Position numbers and translations under genes: made by a program
Source of the DNA: Pelotomaculum isophthalicicum JI
GTDB taxonomy: Bacteria; Bacillota; Desulfotomaculia; Desulfotomaculales; Pelotomaculaceae
Assembly (NCBI RefSeq): GCF_029478095.1
Contig: NZ_JAKOAV010000011.1
Location: 31,473 to 95,472, forward strand
Length of the DNA: 64,000 nucleotides
Direction of reading: 5' to 3'
The notes under the pieces: generated by a model
What the model was told of the DNA's origin: nothing
Database searches by the model: none
Seen by the model: the letters and a program-made list of their open reading frames with translations, nothing else
Shown: positions 24,174 through 34,700 of the stretch, piece by piece
Layout of the letters: each line of letters begins with the position of its first letter
How positions within the stretch are numbered: position 1 is the first letter of the stretch

Positions 24174-27100
24174 GTGAATAAGACCGCAATTAAAAACGTG
24201 GCCACATATGCCCGGAAAGAGCTGATCAGCCAGGTGGCTTTGCGGGCGCAGAGCTTCGGCATCACCCCGAAAGGCCCGGGGGAAATAGAAGTTGGAAGCG
24301 ATTATGTAATCATTAACAGTCAACGCTATCCCAAGAGCTTTGAAAGACCCTATAAAACATTACAAAAGGAAATTGAAAAAAAGGGTTTTCAACAGGTAGT
24401 GGAGGAAGTGGCCTACACCTGGTTCAACCGCTTTGTCGCCCTACGCTTTATGGAAGTGAACGACTACCTACCTTCCAAAATCCGCGTTCTTTCCAGTCAA
24501 ACGCCGGGCAAGGTGGACCCTGATGTCCTGACCATGTACCGGGAGTTGGACTTTCCTTTTGAAGAATCTTTCGTACAGGAAAAAATGCAAAAGGGGGATA
24601 ACGAGGCTGCCTTTCGCCATTTGCTGATCGCCCAGTGTAACCAACTAAGCCGGATCATGCCTTTTTTATTTGAAAAGATTAACGACTATACCGAGTTACT
24701 AATACCCGCGCCGCTATTACATACTGATTCAGTGATTAGCCGTTTGGTTAGTGAAATTGATGAAGATGATTTTAGGGAAGTAGAGATTATCGGGTGGATG
24801 TACCAGTATTACATTTCAGAAAAGCAGAAACAGATAGTAGGCATGAACAAAGGCACTGTGGCGAAGGAAGACCTGCCTGCGGCTACACAGTTGTTTACAC
24901 CTAAGTGGATTGTCCAGTACATGGTGCAAAACTCCCTGGGTAAGCTATGGCACGATCATAATCCGGAATGCAGCTTGATCGAAAAATGGGAATATTATCT
25001 ACACGCCAAAAGTAAAAGCATTAGTGCTTCCGAGTATCTTGAGCTCGAAAGCATAAAAATCCTTGATCCGGCCTGCGGCTCCGGTCACATCCTGGTATAT
25101 GCCTTTGATCTGCTCTATGACATGTATGAGTCTCAAGGCTATCCTGCCAGGGAAATACCGGCTTTAATACTCACCCAAAATCTCTATGGGCTGGATATTG
25201 ATAAGCGTGCTGCGCAACTGGCGGGTTTTGCCCTGCTGATGAAAGCAAGGTCAAAAGACCGTCGGTTGTTCCGGCGGGAAATCAAACTTAATATTTATGA
25301 TTTTAAAGATGCTGAAACAATATCTGATGAAGCCCTTGAGTGTTTTTGCAAGAATGAGAATGAGATAAAGGAAATCAAAGAGCTGGTTAAGCAGTTTTCT
25401 AACGCTAAAAGTTTCGGGTCACTTATTGTGCCTCCAGACCTTGATTATGAGGACTATCTACGTCGGCTGGAAGGTTTGGATGAAGGAGTGGAAGATTTAT
25501 TTGAACGTAGAAAAGTGGAAGAACTAAAAGAAAAGCTAATTCCACTATTCACCCAGGCAAGTATTCTCTCGAAAAAATATCACGTTGTTGTGACCAACCC
25601 GCCGTACCACAACAAGTACAACCCGGAGATGAAAAAGTTTATCCAGGAGCACTATGCAGACTATAAGGCTGATCTTTACTCGGCATTTATTTACCGTTGT
25701 ACCAGAATGACGCTTCCTTATGGTTATTGTGGTATGATGTCACCTTATACATGGATGTTTATTACCACTCATGAAAAACTACGTCTATATATTATTAATA
25801 ACCAGAGTATTTCTAGTTTGATACAACTTGAATATTCAGCTTTTGAAGAAGCTACCGTACCTATTTGCACCTTTGTGATCCAGAACCATAGTGGGCATAT
25901 AATTGGGGAATTTATTCGTCTTACTGAATTCCGGGGAGCGGAGCTACAGCCGGTAAAAGTGCAGGAAGCTGTACTAGATTTGGGTGTTCCTTATCGGTAT
26001 GTCTTCGACAGTAGGAGCTTTCCAGATATCCCCGGTTCTCCCATTGCCTATTGGTCATCGGAACGAGTACGGCGAATTTTTAGGGAGAATCCAAAGTTGG
26101 GAGCTGTTGCAGAACCAAGAGTTGGATTACAAACAGGTGATAACGATCGTTTCCTTCGACTTTGGTATGAAGTATTATTTACTTGTATTGGATTTGCATT
26201 AAAGAATAGAGAAAGTGCAAAAGAAATCAAATTAAGGTGGTTTCCTTACAACAAGGGAGGTTCATTTAGGAAATGGTATGGGAATCAAGAATACATAATA
26301 AATTGGGAAAACGATGGAAAAGAAATTAGGGATTTCAAACCATCAGTAATTCGTAATCAAGATTATTATTTTCGTAAAGGGATTACCTGGTCTGATGTTA
26401 GTTCGAGCTATTTTGGTGTAAGATTTTTACCACAAGGGTTTTTATTTGATGTTTCTGGTTCTATGGCTTTCCCTCTAAATGGAGATATTGAATTCTTCTT
26501 AGGCTTACTTTGTTCAAAAATTTCGGTGGCTAAACTTAAAATATTAAATGCTACTCTACATTTTCAAGTTGGTGATATAAAAAGAATACCTGTTATTTAT
26601 CAAAATAGCTCTTCCATTAGCAAATTAGTTCTAGAGAATGTGTATCTTTCGAAGAATGACTGGAACTCCTTCGAAACATCTTGGGACTTCGAACTCCATC
26701 CATTCTTAACCTATCAAAAGGACACATGTCTTATTAACCAGGCTTTCCAAAACTGGGCAGACCACGCTGAAACCCAGTTCCGCCAACTACAGGCCAACGA
26801 AGAAGAACTAAACCGCATCTTCATCAAAATATACGGCCTGGAGGACGAACTTACTCCGGAAGTTCCCGATGAAGAAATCACCGTGCGCCGGGCCGACCGG
26901 GAGCGGGACGCGAAGTCGTTTCTTTCCTACGCCATCGGCTGCATGATGGGGCGCTACTCCCTGGATGTACCCGGCTTGGCCTATGCCGGGGGCGAATTTG
27001 ATTCGTCCAAATACCGGCGCTTCCAGCCCGACCATGACGGTATCCTGCCTATTACCGATAAGAGTTACTTTGACGACGACATCATGGATCGCCTGGCTGA

Positions 27101-27620
27101 ATTCCTGGAAGTCACTTTCGGTAAAGAGACTCTACAGGAGAATCTCTACTGGCTGGCCGAGTCCTTGACCATGAAGAACAACGAGACGCCGTTGGAACGG
27201 CTGCGTCGCTACTTCATGGAGGAGTTCTACAAGGATCACTTGAAAATATACCAAAAACGGCCCATCTACTGGCTTTTTGATTCCGGCCGGAAGAAAGGCT
27301 TCCGCGCCCTTGTCTACCTCCACCGCTACAACCCGCAGACCCTGGCTAAAATGCGCCTGGATTACCTGCAGGAAATGCAAGTCAAGTACGCCAACGAAGA
27401 GCAGTTGCTCTTGCAGTGCTTGGAGCAGCCGGACTTGAGCCGGGCTGAGAAAACGGCGACCAACAAACGCCTGGAAGAAGTGCGGGCCCGGCAGCGGGAA
27501 CTCATTGATTACGATAAGTTATTGGCGGACTACGCCAATCAGCGCATTGCCCTGGATTTAGACGACGGTGTCGTTGCCAATTACGCCAAGCTGCAGCCTC
27601 TGCTTTCATCCATAAAGTAA
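24174..27620 (+). CDS. pglX: BREX adenine-N6 DNA methyltransferase PglX
   Basis: Methyltransferase that marks host DNA and gives BREX its sequence specificity; 1148 residues from GTG 24174 after GGGAGGAACTGATAA. SAM-binding motif I ILDPACGSGHIL is near residues 295-306, and the catalytic NPPY (VVTNPPYHNK) near 475-478. The stretch encoding about residues 620-850 (26.05-26.72 kb) is much more AT-rich than both flanks and coincides with the expected target-recognition domain, suggesting exchange of this segment between strains. The C-terminus (RAYLDYLQEMQVKYANEEQ-like helices) returns to the normal composition. All key residues are present, so the enzyme looks intact. Confidence 0.92.
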   Translation: MNKTAIKNVATYARKELISQVALRAQSFGITPKGPGEIEVGSDYVIINSQRYPKSFERPYKTLQKEIEKKGFQQVVEEVAYTWFNRFVALRFMEVNDYLPSKIRVLSSQTPGKVDPDVLTMYRELDFPFEESFVQEKMQKGDNEAAFRHLLIAQCNQLSRIMPFLFEKINDYTELLIPAPLLHTDSVISRLVSEIDEDDFREVEIIGWMYQYYISEKQKQIVGMNKGTVAKEDLPAATQLFTPKWIVQYMVQNSLGKLWHDHNPECSLIEKWEYYLHAKSKSISASEYLELESIKILDPACGSGHILVYAFDLLYDMYESQGYPAREIPALILTQNLYGLDIDKRAAQLAGFALLMKARSKDRRLFRREIKLNIYDFKDAETISDEALECFCKNENEIKEIKELVKQFSNAKSFGSLIVPPDLDYEDYLRRLEGLDEGVEDLFERRKVEELKEKLIPLFTQASILSKKYHVVVTNPPYHNKYNPEMKKFIQEHYADYKADLYSAFIYRCTRMTLPYGYCGMMSPYTWMFITTHEKLRLYIINNQSISSLIQLEYSAFEEATVPICTFVIQNHSGHIIGEFIRLTEFRGAELQPVKVQEAVLDLGVPYRYVFDSRSFPDIPGSPIAYWSSERVRRIFRENPKLGAVAEPRVGLQTGDNDRFLRLWYEVLFTCIGFALKNRESAKEIKLRWFPYNKGGSFRKWYGNQEYIINWENDGKEIRDFKPSVIRNQDYYFRKGITWSDVSSSYFGVRFLPQGFLFDVSGSMAFPLNGDIEFFLGLLCSKISVAKLKILNATLHFQVGDIKRIPVIYQNSSSISKLVLENVYLSKNDWNSFETSWDFELHPFLTYQKDTCLINQAFQNWADHAETQFRQLQANEEELNRIFIKIYGLEDELTPEVPDEEITVRRADRERDAKSFLSYAIGCMMGRYSLDVPGLAYAGGEFDSSKYRRFQPDHDGILPITDKSYFDDDIMDRLAEFLEVTFGKETLQENLYWLAESLTMKNNETPLERLRRYFMEEFYKDHLKIYQKRPIYWLFDSGRKKGFRALVYLHRYNPQTLAKMRLDYLQEMQVKYANEEQLLLQCLEQPDLSRAEKTATNKRLEEVRARQRELIDYDKLLADYANQRIALDLDDGVVANYAKLQPLLSSIK

Positions 27621-27725
27621 AAAGACCTTATGTTTTGGGGAAACTATGGCGTAGTCGGTTTATACCGTATGACATTTATCATTCTTGAGAGATGAACAAT
27701 TCTGGGAGAAGGATATGATTGATAT

Positions 27726-28871
27726 ATGATTACCGAAATTCATGTTAAGAACTACCGGAGCCTGGGTGATGTCACCCTTAATTTGGGTAATCTTACTGTA
27801 TTGGTTGGTCCAAACGGGTCCGGCAAAAGTAATCTTATCGATGCAATAAGGTTTGTGTCGGAAGCTTTACAACTCGGCCTTGATTCGGCAATCAAGAAGC
27901 GGCACGGTATTGCCATGCTTCGTAGGTGGTCTCCGAAAAAAAATCCTCATGATGTATTAATGGAGTTCAATCTTAAAGGAAATAAAACAGATAATCCTTT
28001 TAGTGCGAAATACGGTTTTACACTGAAAAGTGAAAGAGACGGTCGGATTAGTGTAAAAAAAGAGTACTGCACTGTTAACTGGAGGAAAAAAAATGCTGAA
28101 TACCTGTATGAGAAAGGTGTTCCAGTCAAACCGGTGAGTACAGGTTTAACCCCGCCCGTGAATGAAGATTCTTTTGTCCTTAGTGCCATCGGTGGGACAG
28201 AGCCGTTTTCTTATGTGCGTTCCGCTCTTGTGAATACCGGATTCTGTTCAATTTTTCCCGATACCATCCGTTACCCTCAGAATCCGGGTGGAATCGAAAT
28301 ATCACTGGAAGAGCGTGGTTCCAACCTGGCTGCTATATTAAAAAACATGAAAAAACAGGGCAGCAAGTGGCTGCCGGATATCAAATCGGCTTTAAGTAAG
28401 GTTGTTCCCGATATTAAGGATTTCCAGGTTCAACAAATTGGGGGATATTTGGTCATCAAATTCCTGCATACCGGTCTTAATGAAGATCACTGGTTTGACG
28501 TTTCGCAGGAATCGGACGGCACCCTCAGAGTACTTGGTTTGTTAACGGCTATCTACCACGATCCTTCCATGTCTTTACTTGCTGTGGAGGAACCGGAGCT
28601 GACCATTCACCCCGGCGCTCTGGCAGTGCTTTCGGATATATTATTGGAAGCCGGCACGCGCACCCAATTGTTATTAACCACTCACAGCCCGGACTTGATC
28701 AGCCGGCTGCCTGTCGATTCGTTGAGAGCCGTTGAAAAATTAGACGGTGTTACTTTAATTAATGAGATAGACGAAACGCAGCGCCGGGTTATCGAGCAGC
28801 GGCTCTTTTCCGCGGGTGATTTGCTGAGGCTGGAGGGGTTGAACAGGCGGGCGGACGAGGGGGTGCGGTAG
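27726..28871 (+). CDS. RecF/OLD-like AAA ATPase inserted in the BREX locus
   Basis: A 381-residue ABC-type ATPase (AAA_21 group) from ATG 27726. Walker A VGPNGSGKSNLIDAIRF is at residues about 27-43, a signature-like SDGTLRVLGLL near 265, Walker B LLAVEEPELTIHPGA near 285 and the H-loop LLTTHSPDLISRL near 320. It sits 105 bp after pglX, with a DUF4276 gene one base behind, the standard two-gene ATPase/TOPRIM-like arrangement. This is an accessory defence cassette placed between pglX and pglZ. Since its partner is internally deleted, the cassette may be inactive. Confidence 0.8.
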   Translation: MITEIHVKNYRSLGDVTLNLGNLTVLVGPNGSGKSNLIDAIRFVSEALQLGLDSAIKKRHGIAMLRRWSPKKNPHDVLMEFNLKGNKTDNPFSAKYGFTLKSERDGRISVKKEYCTVNWRKKNAEYLYEKGVPVKPVSTGLTPPVNEDSFVLSAIGGTEPFSYVRSALVNTGFCSIFPDTIRYPQNPGGIEISLEERGSNLAAILKNMKKQGSKWLPDIKSALSKVVPDIKDFQVQQIGGYLVIKFLHTGLNEDHWFDVSQESDGTLRVLGLLTAIYHDPSMSLLAVEEPELTIHPGALAVLSDILLEAGTRTQLLLTTHSPDLISRLPVDSLRAVEKLDGVTLINEIDETQRRVIEQRLFSAGDLLRLEGLNRRADEGVR

Positions 28872-28872
28872 G

Positions 28873-29193
28873 ATGGGTGCTATTGTCCCCGTTGTCGAGG
28901 GCGACGGCGAGGTGGATGCTGTCCCCAAGATGCTGGGAGATCGGCCGGGTTTAACCCCTGGGCTTACTTTCGATGATGACCGGATTGAATCGTTAGTTGG
29001 AGTGAAGGGCTGGCTAAGCCGTAATTTCCAAAGTGGCAGGATTTACAAGGAGACTCTGGACCAACTGCCTATGACAAGGATGATTGACCTGGACATTGCT
29101 TTGCCAAGATCCAGATCGTTAAGAAGATTGGAGCACGCGGTTGTGGAATTGATCGAACACAGAAATGCCGCCTCATTTATTTCACCCTTATGA
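28873..29193 (+). pseudogene. DUF4276 protein with internal deletion
   Basis: A 106-residue product starting GAIVPVVEGDGEVDAVPKML, the DUF4276 N-terminus, but this jumps straight into GVKGWLSRNF, a linking MTRMIDLDIALPRSRSLRRL and the family C-terminus. Full-length relatives have about 200 residues with a central metal-binding DADDD-type strand and a REYEAWF-type motif; both are missing here. The frame stays open across the junction near residue 22-30, consistent with an in-frame deletion. The gene starts one base after the ATPase stop. The remnant is unlikely to have nuclease or TOPRIM activity, though it might still bind the ATPase. Confidence 0.6.
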
Positions 29194-29242
29194 AATCGAA
29201 TTGTAATAAAATTATAGTGTATTGATAAAGTAGGTGACTTGC

Positions 29243-31771
29243 TTGGATGTAATAGACAAGCTAGTTGATCGCTTCCGCACCGGTGATTCGGAGCGGAAGC
29301 TGGTCTTTTGGTATGACACCAACCCGGAGCGGGAGCTGGAACCGGTCCGTGAGGCCTTAAGCGCGCTTGGCGTGGACGTTTGGGAGTTAACCGAAGACAA
29401 TCAGTTTACTACGAAGTACCAGCTGGAGGTAGTTGCCCCCAGCCAATCTTACCTGGTCTACGCGCGCTTTCCGGAGCCGGAGCGGAGAAAAAACTGGCTT
29501 TTGGATATCCTGCTCTATTCGGAGAAGTTTGAGGCCGACGACATTGCCGTGCTGATGAGCCGCTTCCATGTGGAGCACCTGGCGGTGCGGGATTTTTTCC
29601 AAAAACACCGCCGCTTTTTTAACAGCAATGACCGTGCCAAGAGGCTGGAGAGCATTTTACCACCGGAGCCCACCCGGGAGCAATTGACTCTGGGCATGCT
29701 GGCAGTATTGGCGGGCACGCTCTCACCCCAACCCGGCCGGATCATGCGCCAGGTGTTGGTAAAGGGTTTAGACGATGAACATAATAAAGTTTACCAGGAT
29801 ATAGCCAAATTTTTTAATCTTGATGACTTCTGGAGATTTGTGGCCGATAATTTCGGTTATGAGGCCGAAGAGCCGTCGCTGAAAGAATTATTTAATACCC
29901 TTGTGTATAACCATTTTGCCCTGGCGGTGGACTTTGAACTGCCGCAAGCGCTGGCTGGTTACAAATCCCGGCTTGCCAACAGCTGCCGCATTTTTATCGA
30001 CGACTGGCTGAGCAGTTCAGGCCAGGCGGCAGATGTGCTGGCATCCTACTTGAAAGAGCTGCAGACAGAGTGGGGCATTGCCGGTATCCTGGGTAATCAG
30101 CCTGTAGAAGCCTATCAGCGCTGTGACACTTTCCCGGTGGCTGAAGAATTAATTATTCGCAAGCTGGCGGAAGAGCTCGAACATGAAACAGTCAATCAAG
30201 AATTATGGAATGAGATATTAAGCGAGAGGCGCTCGAAGCACTGGTACAACCGGTATGAGCCTTTGTACCGGCCTCTGGAGGCCGCCCTTCGCCTGGTTAA
30301 AACCAGGTTGAGGTTTGAAGGGATGCGGGCGCCGGCGGACGGCCGGGAATGGGTGGAGATGTACAGCAGTGAATTATACCAGGCCGACCAGCTGGCGCGG
30401 CACTTTTTCTGCGGCTACCAGGATGCCCACGCGCCCGAAGTGTTGCAGGGACTGGCCATGCGCATCGAGTACTGGTATAATCATGTTTTTCTGGCGAAGA
30501 TTGCCCTTTGGACAGACCGTCTGCTGGATGAATTTTTGCTCAAAAAATGGCCGGTCGGGGGTGTGCCCAGACAGTGGCGTTTTTATCAGGAGCAGATTGA
30601 GCCACTGCTCAGGCGTCCATCAGAGCGTGTATTTGTGATCATCTCTGATGCCCTGCGCTACGAGGCCGGAGCAGAACTGGCTGCGCGGTTAAAAGAGAAA
30701 CCGAATGTTGAAATTGAATTGAAGCCCATGCAGGCGGCTTTACCCGGCTACACCGCCCTGGGCATGGCCGGCCTGCTGCCCGGCGAGAAGCTCTCCTTCC
30801 GGGAAAACGGCAACGTTGACTTGGACGGGCAGCCGACTGTAAGCTTAGCTAACCGGGAAGCGGTTTTGCAAAAGCGTCACCCGGCTTCCCGGGCCAAGAA
30901 ATTGAAAGAGTTTATGGCTATGCAGACCAAGGACGCCGCCGCCTGGCTGAAAAACCGGCGGGTAGTCTATTTTTACCACGATATCATTGACTCCACCGGC
31001 GACAGTCAGAAATCCGAACTATACACTTTTCGTGCCGTGGCTGATACGTTGCGCGAGCTGGAGGGAAGTACCGGCAGGCTTTTCGGGACTTACGGGGCGG
31101 CCAGGATCATCATTACCAGCGACCACGGCTTTTTATTTCAATCGGCTCCGCTGGAGCCGACGGAAAAGGCAGAAAGGGTTGAAGGAAAAATATTTTCCGG
31201 CAACCGCCGTTTTGCCTTAGGTGTAGGCCTGTCCGTTCCCGCCGGAGCAAGGAAGCTGTCCTTAGCGTATCTCGGCGTGGAGGAAGAGGCCGTGCTCGCG
31301 GCCGGGTTGAACCGCTTCGCGGCCGCGGGCGGCGCCCGCTTTGTGCATGGCGGGGCTTTGCCCCAGGAAGCCATCCTCCCTTTGATTATTTGCCGGAAAC
31401 GCGGGGTGAACCGGCGCACCGAACAGAAGCTGGTGGATGTCCGCCTGGTTAACCGGGAGCGCCTGGTTACTGACTACCGTTACAAGGCAACTTTCTTCCA
31501 GGAGCAAAAAGTAGACAACGAGTTCCGCCCCCGCCACCTGCGGATGGCCTTTTATCAGGGAGACGAGCGGATTTCCAACGAGGTCATACTGGTATTTGAT
31601 TCCGTGGAAGATGCCGGCCGCCGCCAGGTGGAAGTATTTTTCTCGTTCCGGGAAAAGAATTATCTCTCCGGTGAGCGTTGTTTACTGCGCTTAGAGGATG
31701 TATCCAGCGGCGGGACCAGTCCATACCGGGAAGAAGAGCTGGAATTGCGTTTATATAACTCAATATTTTAA
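29243..31771 (+). CDS. pglZ: BREX alkaline-phosphatase-like protein PglZ
   Basis: BREX core protein with a PglZ domain; metal-dependent phosphatase/nuclease fold that acts with BrxC and PglX. I start it at TTG 29243, 7 nt after AGGTG; GTG 29234 overlaps the ribosome site. About 842 residues. N-terminal marker RKLVFWYDTNPERELE; the phosphatase core begins VIISDALRYEAGAELAARL near residue 466, then PGYTALGMAGLLPG, FYHDIIDSTGD near 580 and IIITSDHGFLFQ near 625, giving the expected metal-binding Asp/His residues. C-terminal beta domain is complete. It is followed by the SNF2-type helicase after 26 bp. Confidence 0.92.
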   Translation: MDVIDKLVDRFRTGDSERKLVFWYDTNPERELEPVREALSALGVDVWELTEDNQFTTKYQLEVVAPSQSYLVYARFPEPERRKNWLLDILLYSEKFEADDIAVLMSRFHVEHLAVRDFFQKHRRFFNSNDRAKRLESILPPEPTREQLTLGMLAVLAGTLSPQPGRIMRQVLVKGLDDEHNKVYQDIAKFFNLDDFWRFVADNFGYEAEEPSLKELFNTLVYNHFALAVDFELPQALAGYKSRLANSCRIFIDDWLSSSGQAADVLASYLKELQTEWGIAGILGNQPVEAYQRCDTFPVAEELIIRKLAEELEHETVNQELWNEILSERRSKHWYNRYEPLYRPLEAALRLVKTRLRFEGMRAPADGREWVEMYSSELYQADQLARHFFCGYQDAHAPEVLQGLAMRIEYWYNHVFLAKIALWTDRLLDEFLLKKWPVGGVPRQWRFYQEQIEPLLRRPSERVFVIISDALRYEAGAELAARLKEKPNVEIELKPMQAALPGYTALGMAGLLPGEKLSFRENGNVDLDGQPTVSLANREAVLQKRHPASRAKKLKEFMAMQTKDAAAWLKNRRVVYFYHDIIDSTGDSQKSELYTFRAVADTLRELEGSTGRLFGTYGAARIIITSDHGFLFQSAPLEPTEKAERVEGKIFSGNRRFALGVGLSVPAGARKLSLAYLGVEEEAVLAAGLNRFAAAGGARFVHGGALPQEAILPLIICRKRGVNRRTEQKLVDVRLVNRERLVTDYRYKATFFQEQKVDNEFRPRHLRMAFYQGDERISNEVILVFDSVEDAGRRQVEVFFSFREKNYLSGERCLLRLEDVSSGGTSPYREEELELRLYNSIF

Positions 31772-31797
31772 AGAAATAGTTATTTGAGGGTTGCCAT

Positions 31798-34700
31798 ATG
31801 TTGCGTGCAGGAGAAATTGTCCGTGGACCCCAGTGGCCGGAGACGGTGGAAATAAAAAAGTGCGAACCGTCTGCTTTCTGCTTTTACCTGGTGGAAGCGC
31901 TGGGCCGGGACACCCGGGCTTACTATGAAACATTGCTGGAAGAGTTTCAGTTCGGTCTGGTGGAACGGCTGTCAGAAGGCAGGGAAAGGCCTGCCTTAAG
32001 TGCCGCTGCCTTTCAGCGATATTTGCAGTATCTCGCCCTGGAGGAAGAAAGCAAATTCTCTAAGACCAGGGCGCTGGGCAGTCACCAGGTGATCCCGCTG
32101 CCCCACCAGATTGAGGCGGTCTACGGCCGTATGCTGCAGTCGCCCCAGGTACGCTATCTGCTGGCGGATGACCCGGGCGCCGGCAAAACGATTATGGCCG
32201 GGATGTTGCTCCGGGAACTCCAGGCCCGGGGCATGGCGGACCGGATCTTAATCCTGGTCCCGCCTCTGGTGCTGGTGCAATGGCGGGATGAACTTTTAGA
32301 AAAATTTAGCCTGGACTTTCAGATCATTTCCCGGACTACTGTTTCAGAAGCCGGTGGGAAAAATCCTTTTGTGGAATATCCTTTTTGCCTGGCTTCCATC
32401 TACTGGGCCTCCAGGGATGATATCACGCTCCTGGTGCGGGACGCCAGTTTTGACCTGGTTATTGTGGATGAAGCGCACAAGATGGCGGCTTATACCCAGG
32501 GCAAGAAAGTGCGCAAAATAAAACGCACGAAATTGTACCAGTTGGGTGAATCAATTTTACGCCATGCGCCTCACCGCCTGTTGCTTACCGCCACACCTCA
32601 CAAAGGGGACATGGAGAACTTCCGGCACCTGATGCAATTAATCGACCAGGACATTTTTTCCCGCTTCAGCGCCGAGGAAACTCTGCGTGATAAGGTAAAC
32701 CCCTTTATTATTCGCCGTCTGAAAGAAAGAATGGTTCATTTTGACGGGACTCCGATATTCCCGCCACGTAGGGTTAAAACCATTGAATTTGAGCTTTCTC
32801 CGGCTGAGCTGGATTTATACGAAGCGGTTACCGAGTATGTGCGCCGGCATTTTAACCAGGCTGCGCGCAGCGGCAATAACCGGATTGCCTTTACTATGAT
32901 GCTGCTGCAGCGGCGCTTGAGCTCTTCCCTGGAAGCTATCCATTTGTCCTTAGAGCGGCGTCATCAGAAAATAGTTGAACTCATCAAGGTTACATTGGAA
33001 GAAAGGGAGAGACTACAGGAAGATCTCATCTCCTTTGATCCGGAACAATACGAAGAAGAAACACCGGAAGCGCAGTCAGAGCTGGAAGAAAAAGCAGAGC
33101 TTGTCTTTGAACAGGTAAACCTTGAGGAATTGGAGCGGGAACAGAAAGAACTGGAGCTTTTACTGAAAAAGAGCGCGCAGATCCGGATGAACAATGTAGA
33201 GCGCAAGTATCAGGAGCTGGAGGAAACGATCTTTGGTGAAAACGGGCTGCTGAACAAAGGGGAAAAGATTTTAATCTTTACTGAGGCCCGCGATACACTC
33301 CTTTACCTGGAGCGCCGCCTCCTGGGACGGGTGCCCCGGGTGGCCAAAATCGAAGGGAGTTTCTCGATGGAACAGCGCCGGGAACAGGTGGAGCTGTTTC
33401 GCACCCAGTGCCCGATCATGCTGGCTACCGATGCCGGCGGCGAGTCGATTAATTTGCAGTTTTGCAACCAGATGATTAATTACGACATGCCCTGGAACCC
33501 CAATAAGCTGGAACAGCGCATGGGCCGTATCCACCGCATCGGGCAGAAAAACGAGGTCTTTGTCTTTAATCTGGTAGCCGGAAATACCCGTGAAGGGGAT
33601 GTGATGCGTACCCTTCTTAAGAAAATTGAGCAAATGCGAAAAGACCTGGGTAAAGATCTGGTTTATGATTTTATTGGTGATGTTTTGGAGGATAATGAGA
33701 TCACCCTGGCTGAACTGATGCAGGAGTGCGTGTTAAACCGGCAGAATCTGGACCAGATTATAGAAGGAATTGACCGTGTCTTATCCAAAGAGCACCAGCG
33801 CCTGCTGCAAGTGGCTGCCGAGGAGCGGCTCGATGAAGAAAGTATCGATCTGCCGGGCATGCGCAGGGAGCAAAATACCCTTTTCATTAACCGGGTTCCT
33901 TCCCGCGTTTACGCTCAGTTTACGAAAGAAGCCTTAACAGCCCGTAAGGTAGCTATAGCGGAAGGGGAGAGTAAAGATTATTTTCGTATCGAACATTTTC
34001 CAAAGTCGGTGCGGGATTTTGCCCGGAGAGAAAACATCAGGGTGCGGCTGGACGATGTTAATTACCGGCTAACCGGCAATGAATCACTGGCAGGGGACAA
34101 TGCGGAGCTTTTATCCGGAGAGCATCCTTTGTACAAGCTGGCTATGGCGTTAACCAGGCAAGAGTGGCAAAGTATCGCCCTGGATCACATTGAAATTGGA
34201 TACCCGACCAAAGAACCTTTATTAGTGGAAATTTATGAGGTGGGTATTGTTGACGGCACCGGCCGGGAGTTGGCCAGAGAATTACTACATATCGCCAGGC
34301 GGGAAAACGGCAGCTTTATTTATCTGAATCCCTACTGGCTTTATAGCGCGGATTTCAGTGGCGTAGTTGGTTCGAAGCCGCTAGTGGAGGAAGAGCAATT
34401 TCGCAACCAGGCTATTCACAAGGCCATGCAGAAAATGGTTGAATTCAGGAATAAGCGCGAAGAGCAGCTGAATAAGAAAAGCCAGTTCTTGCGCCGGGCT
34501 TTTGAAGCCCAGTACCGGGAAACCATGAGAAAACTGACGGAGTACCGCGCAACGAATGTAGATAAACGTTTTAGCGCCTTGATTAACCAGATGAATGCCC
34601 AGTTGATCGAAATAGAAGAGCGCCGGGAGCAGCGAATAACGGAGATTGAACGGGAGCGGAGTATTCAAATGCGTCCGGCCAGGCGGCTACTGAAGATAAC

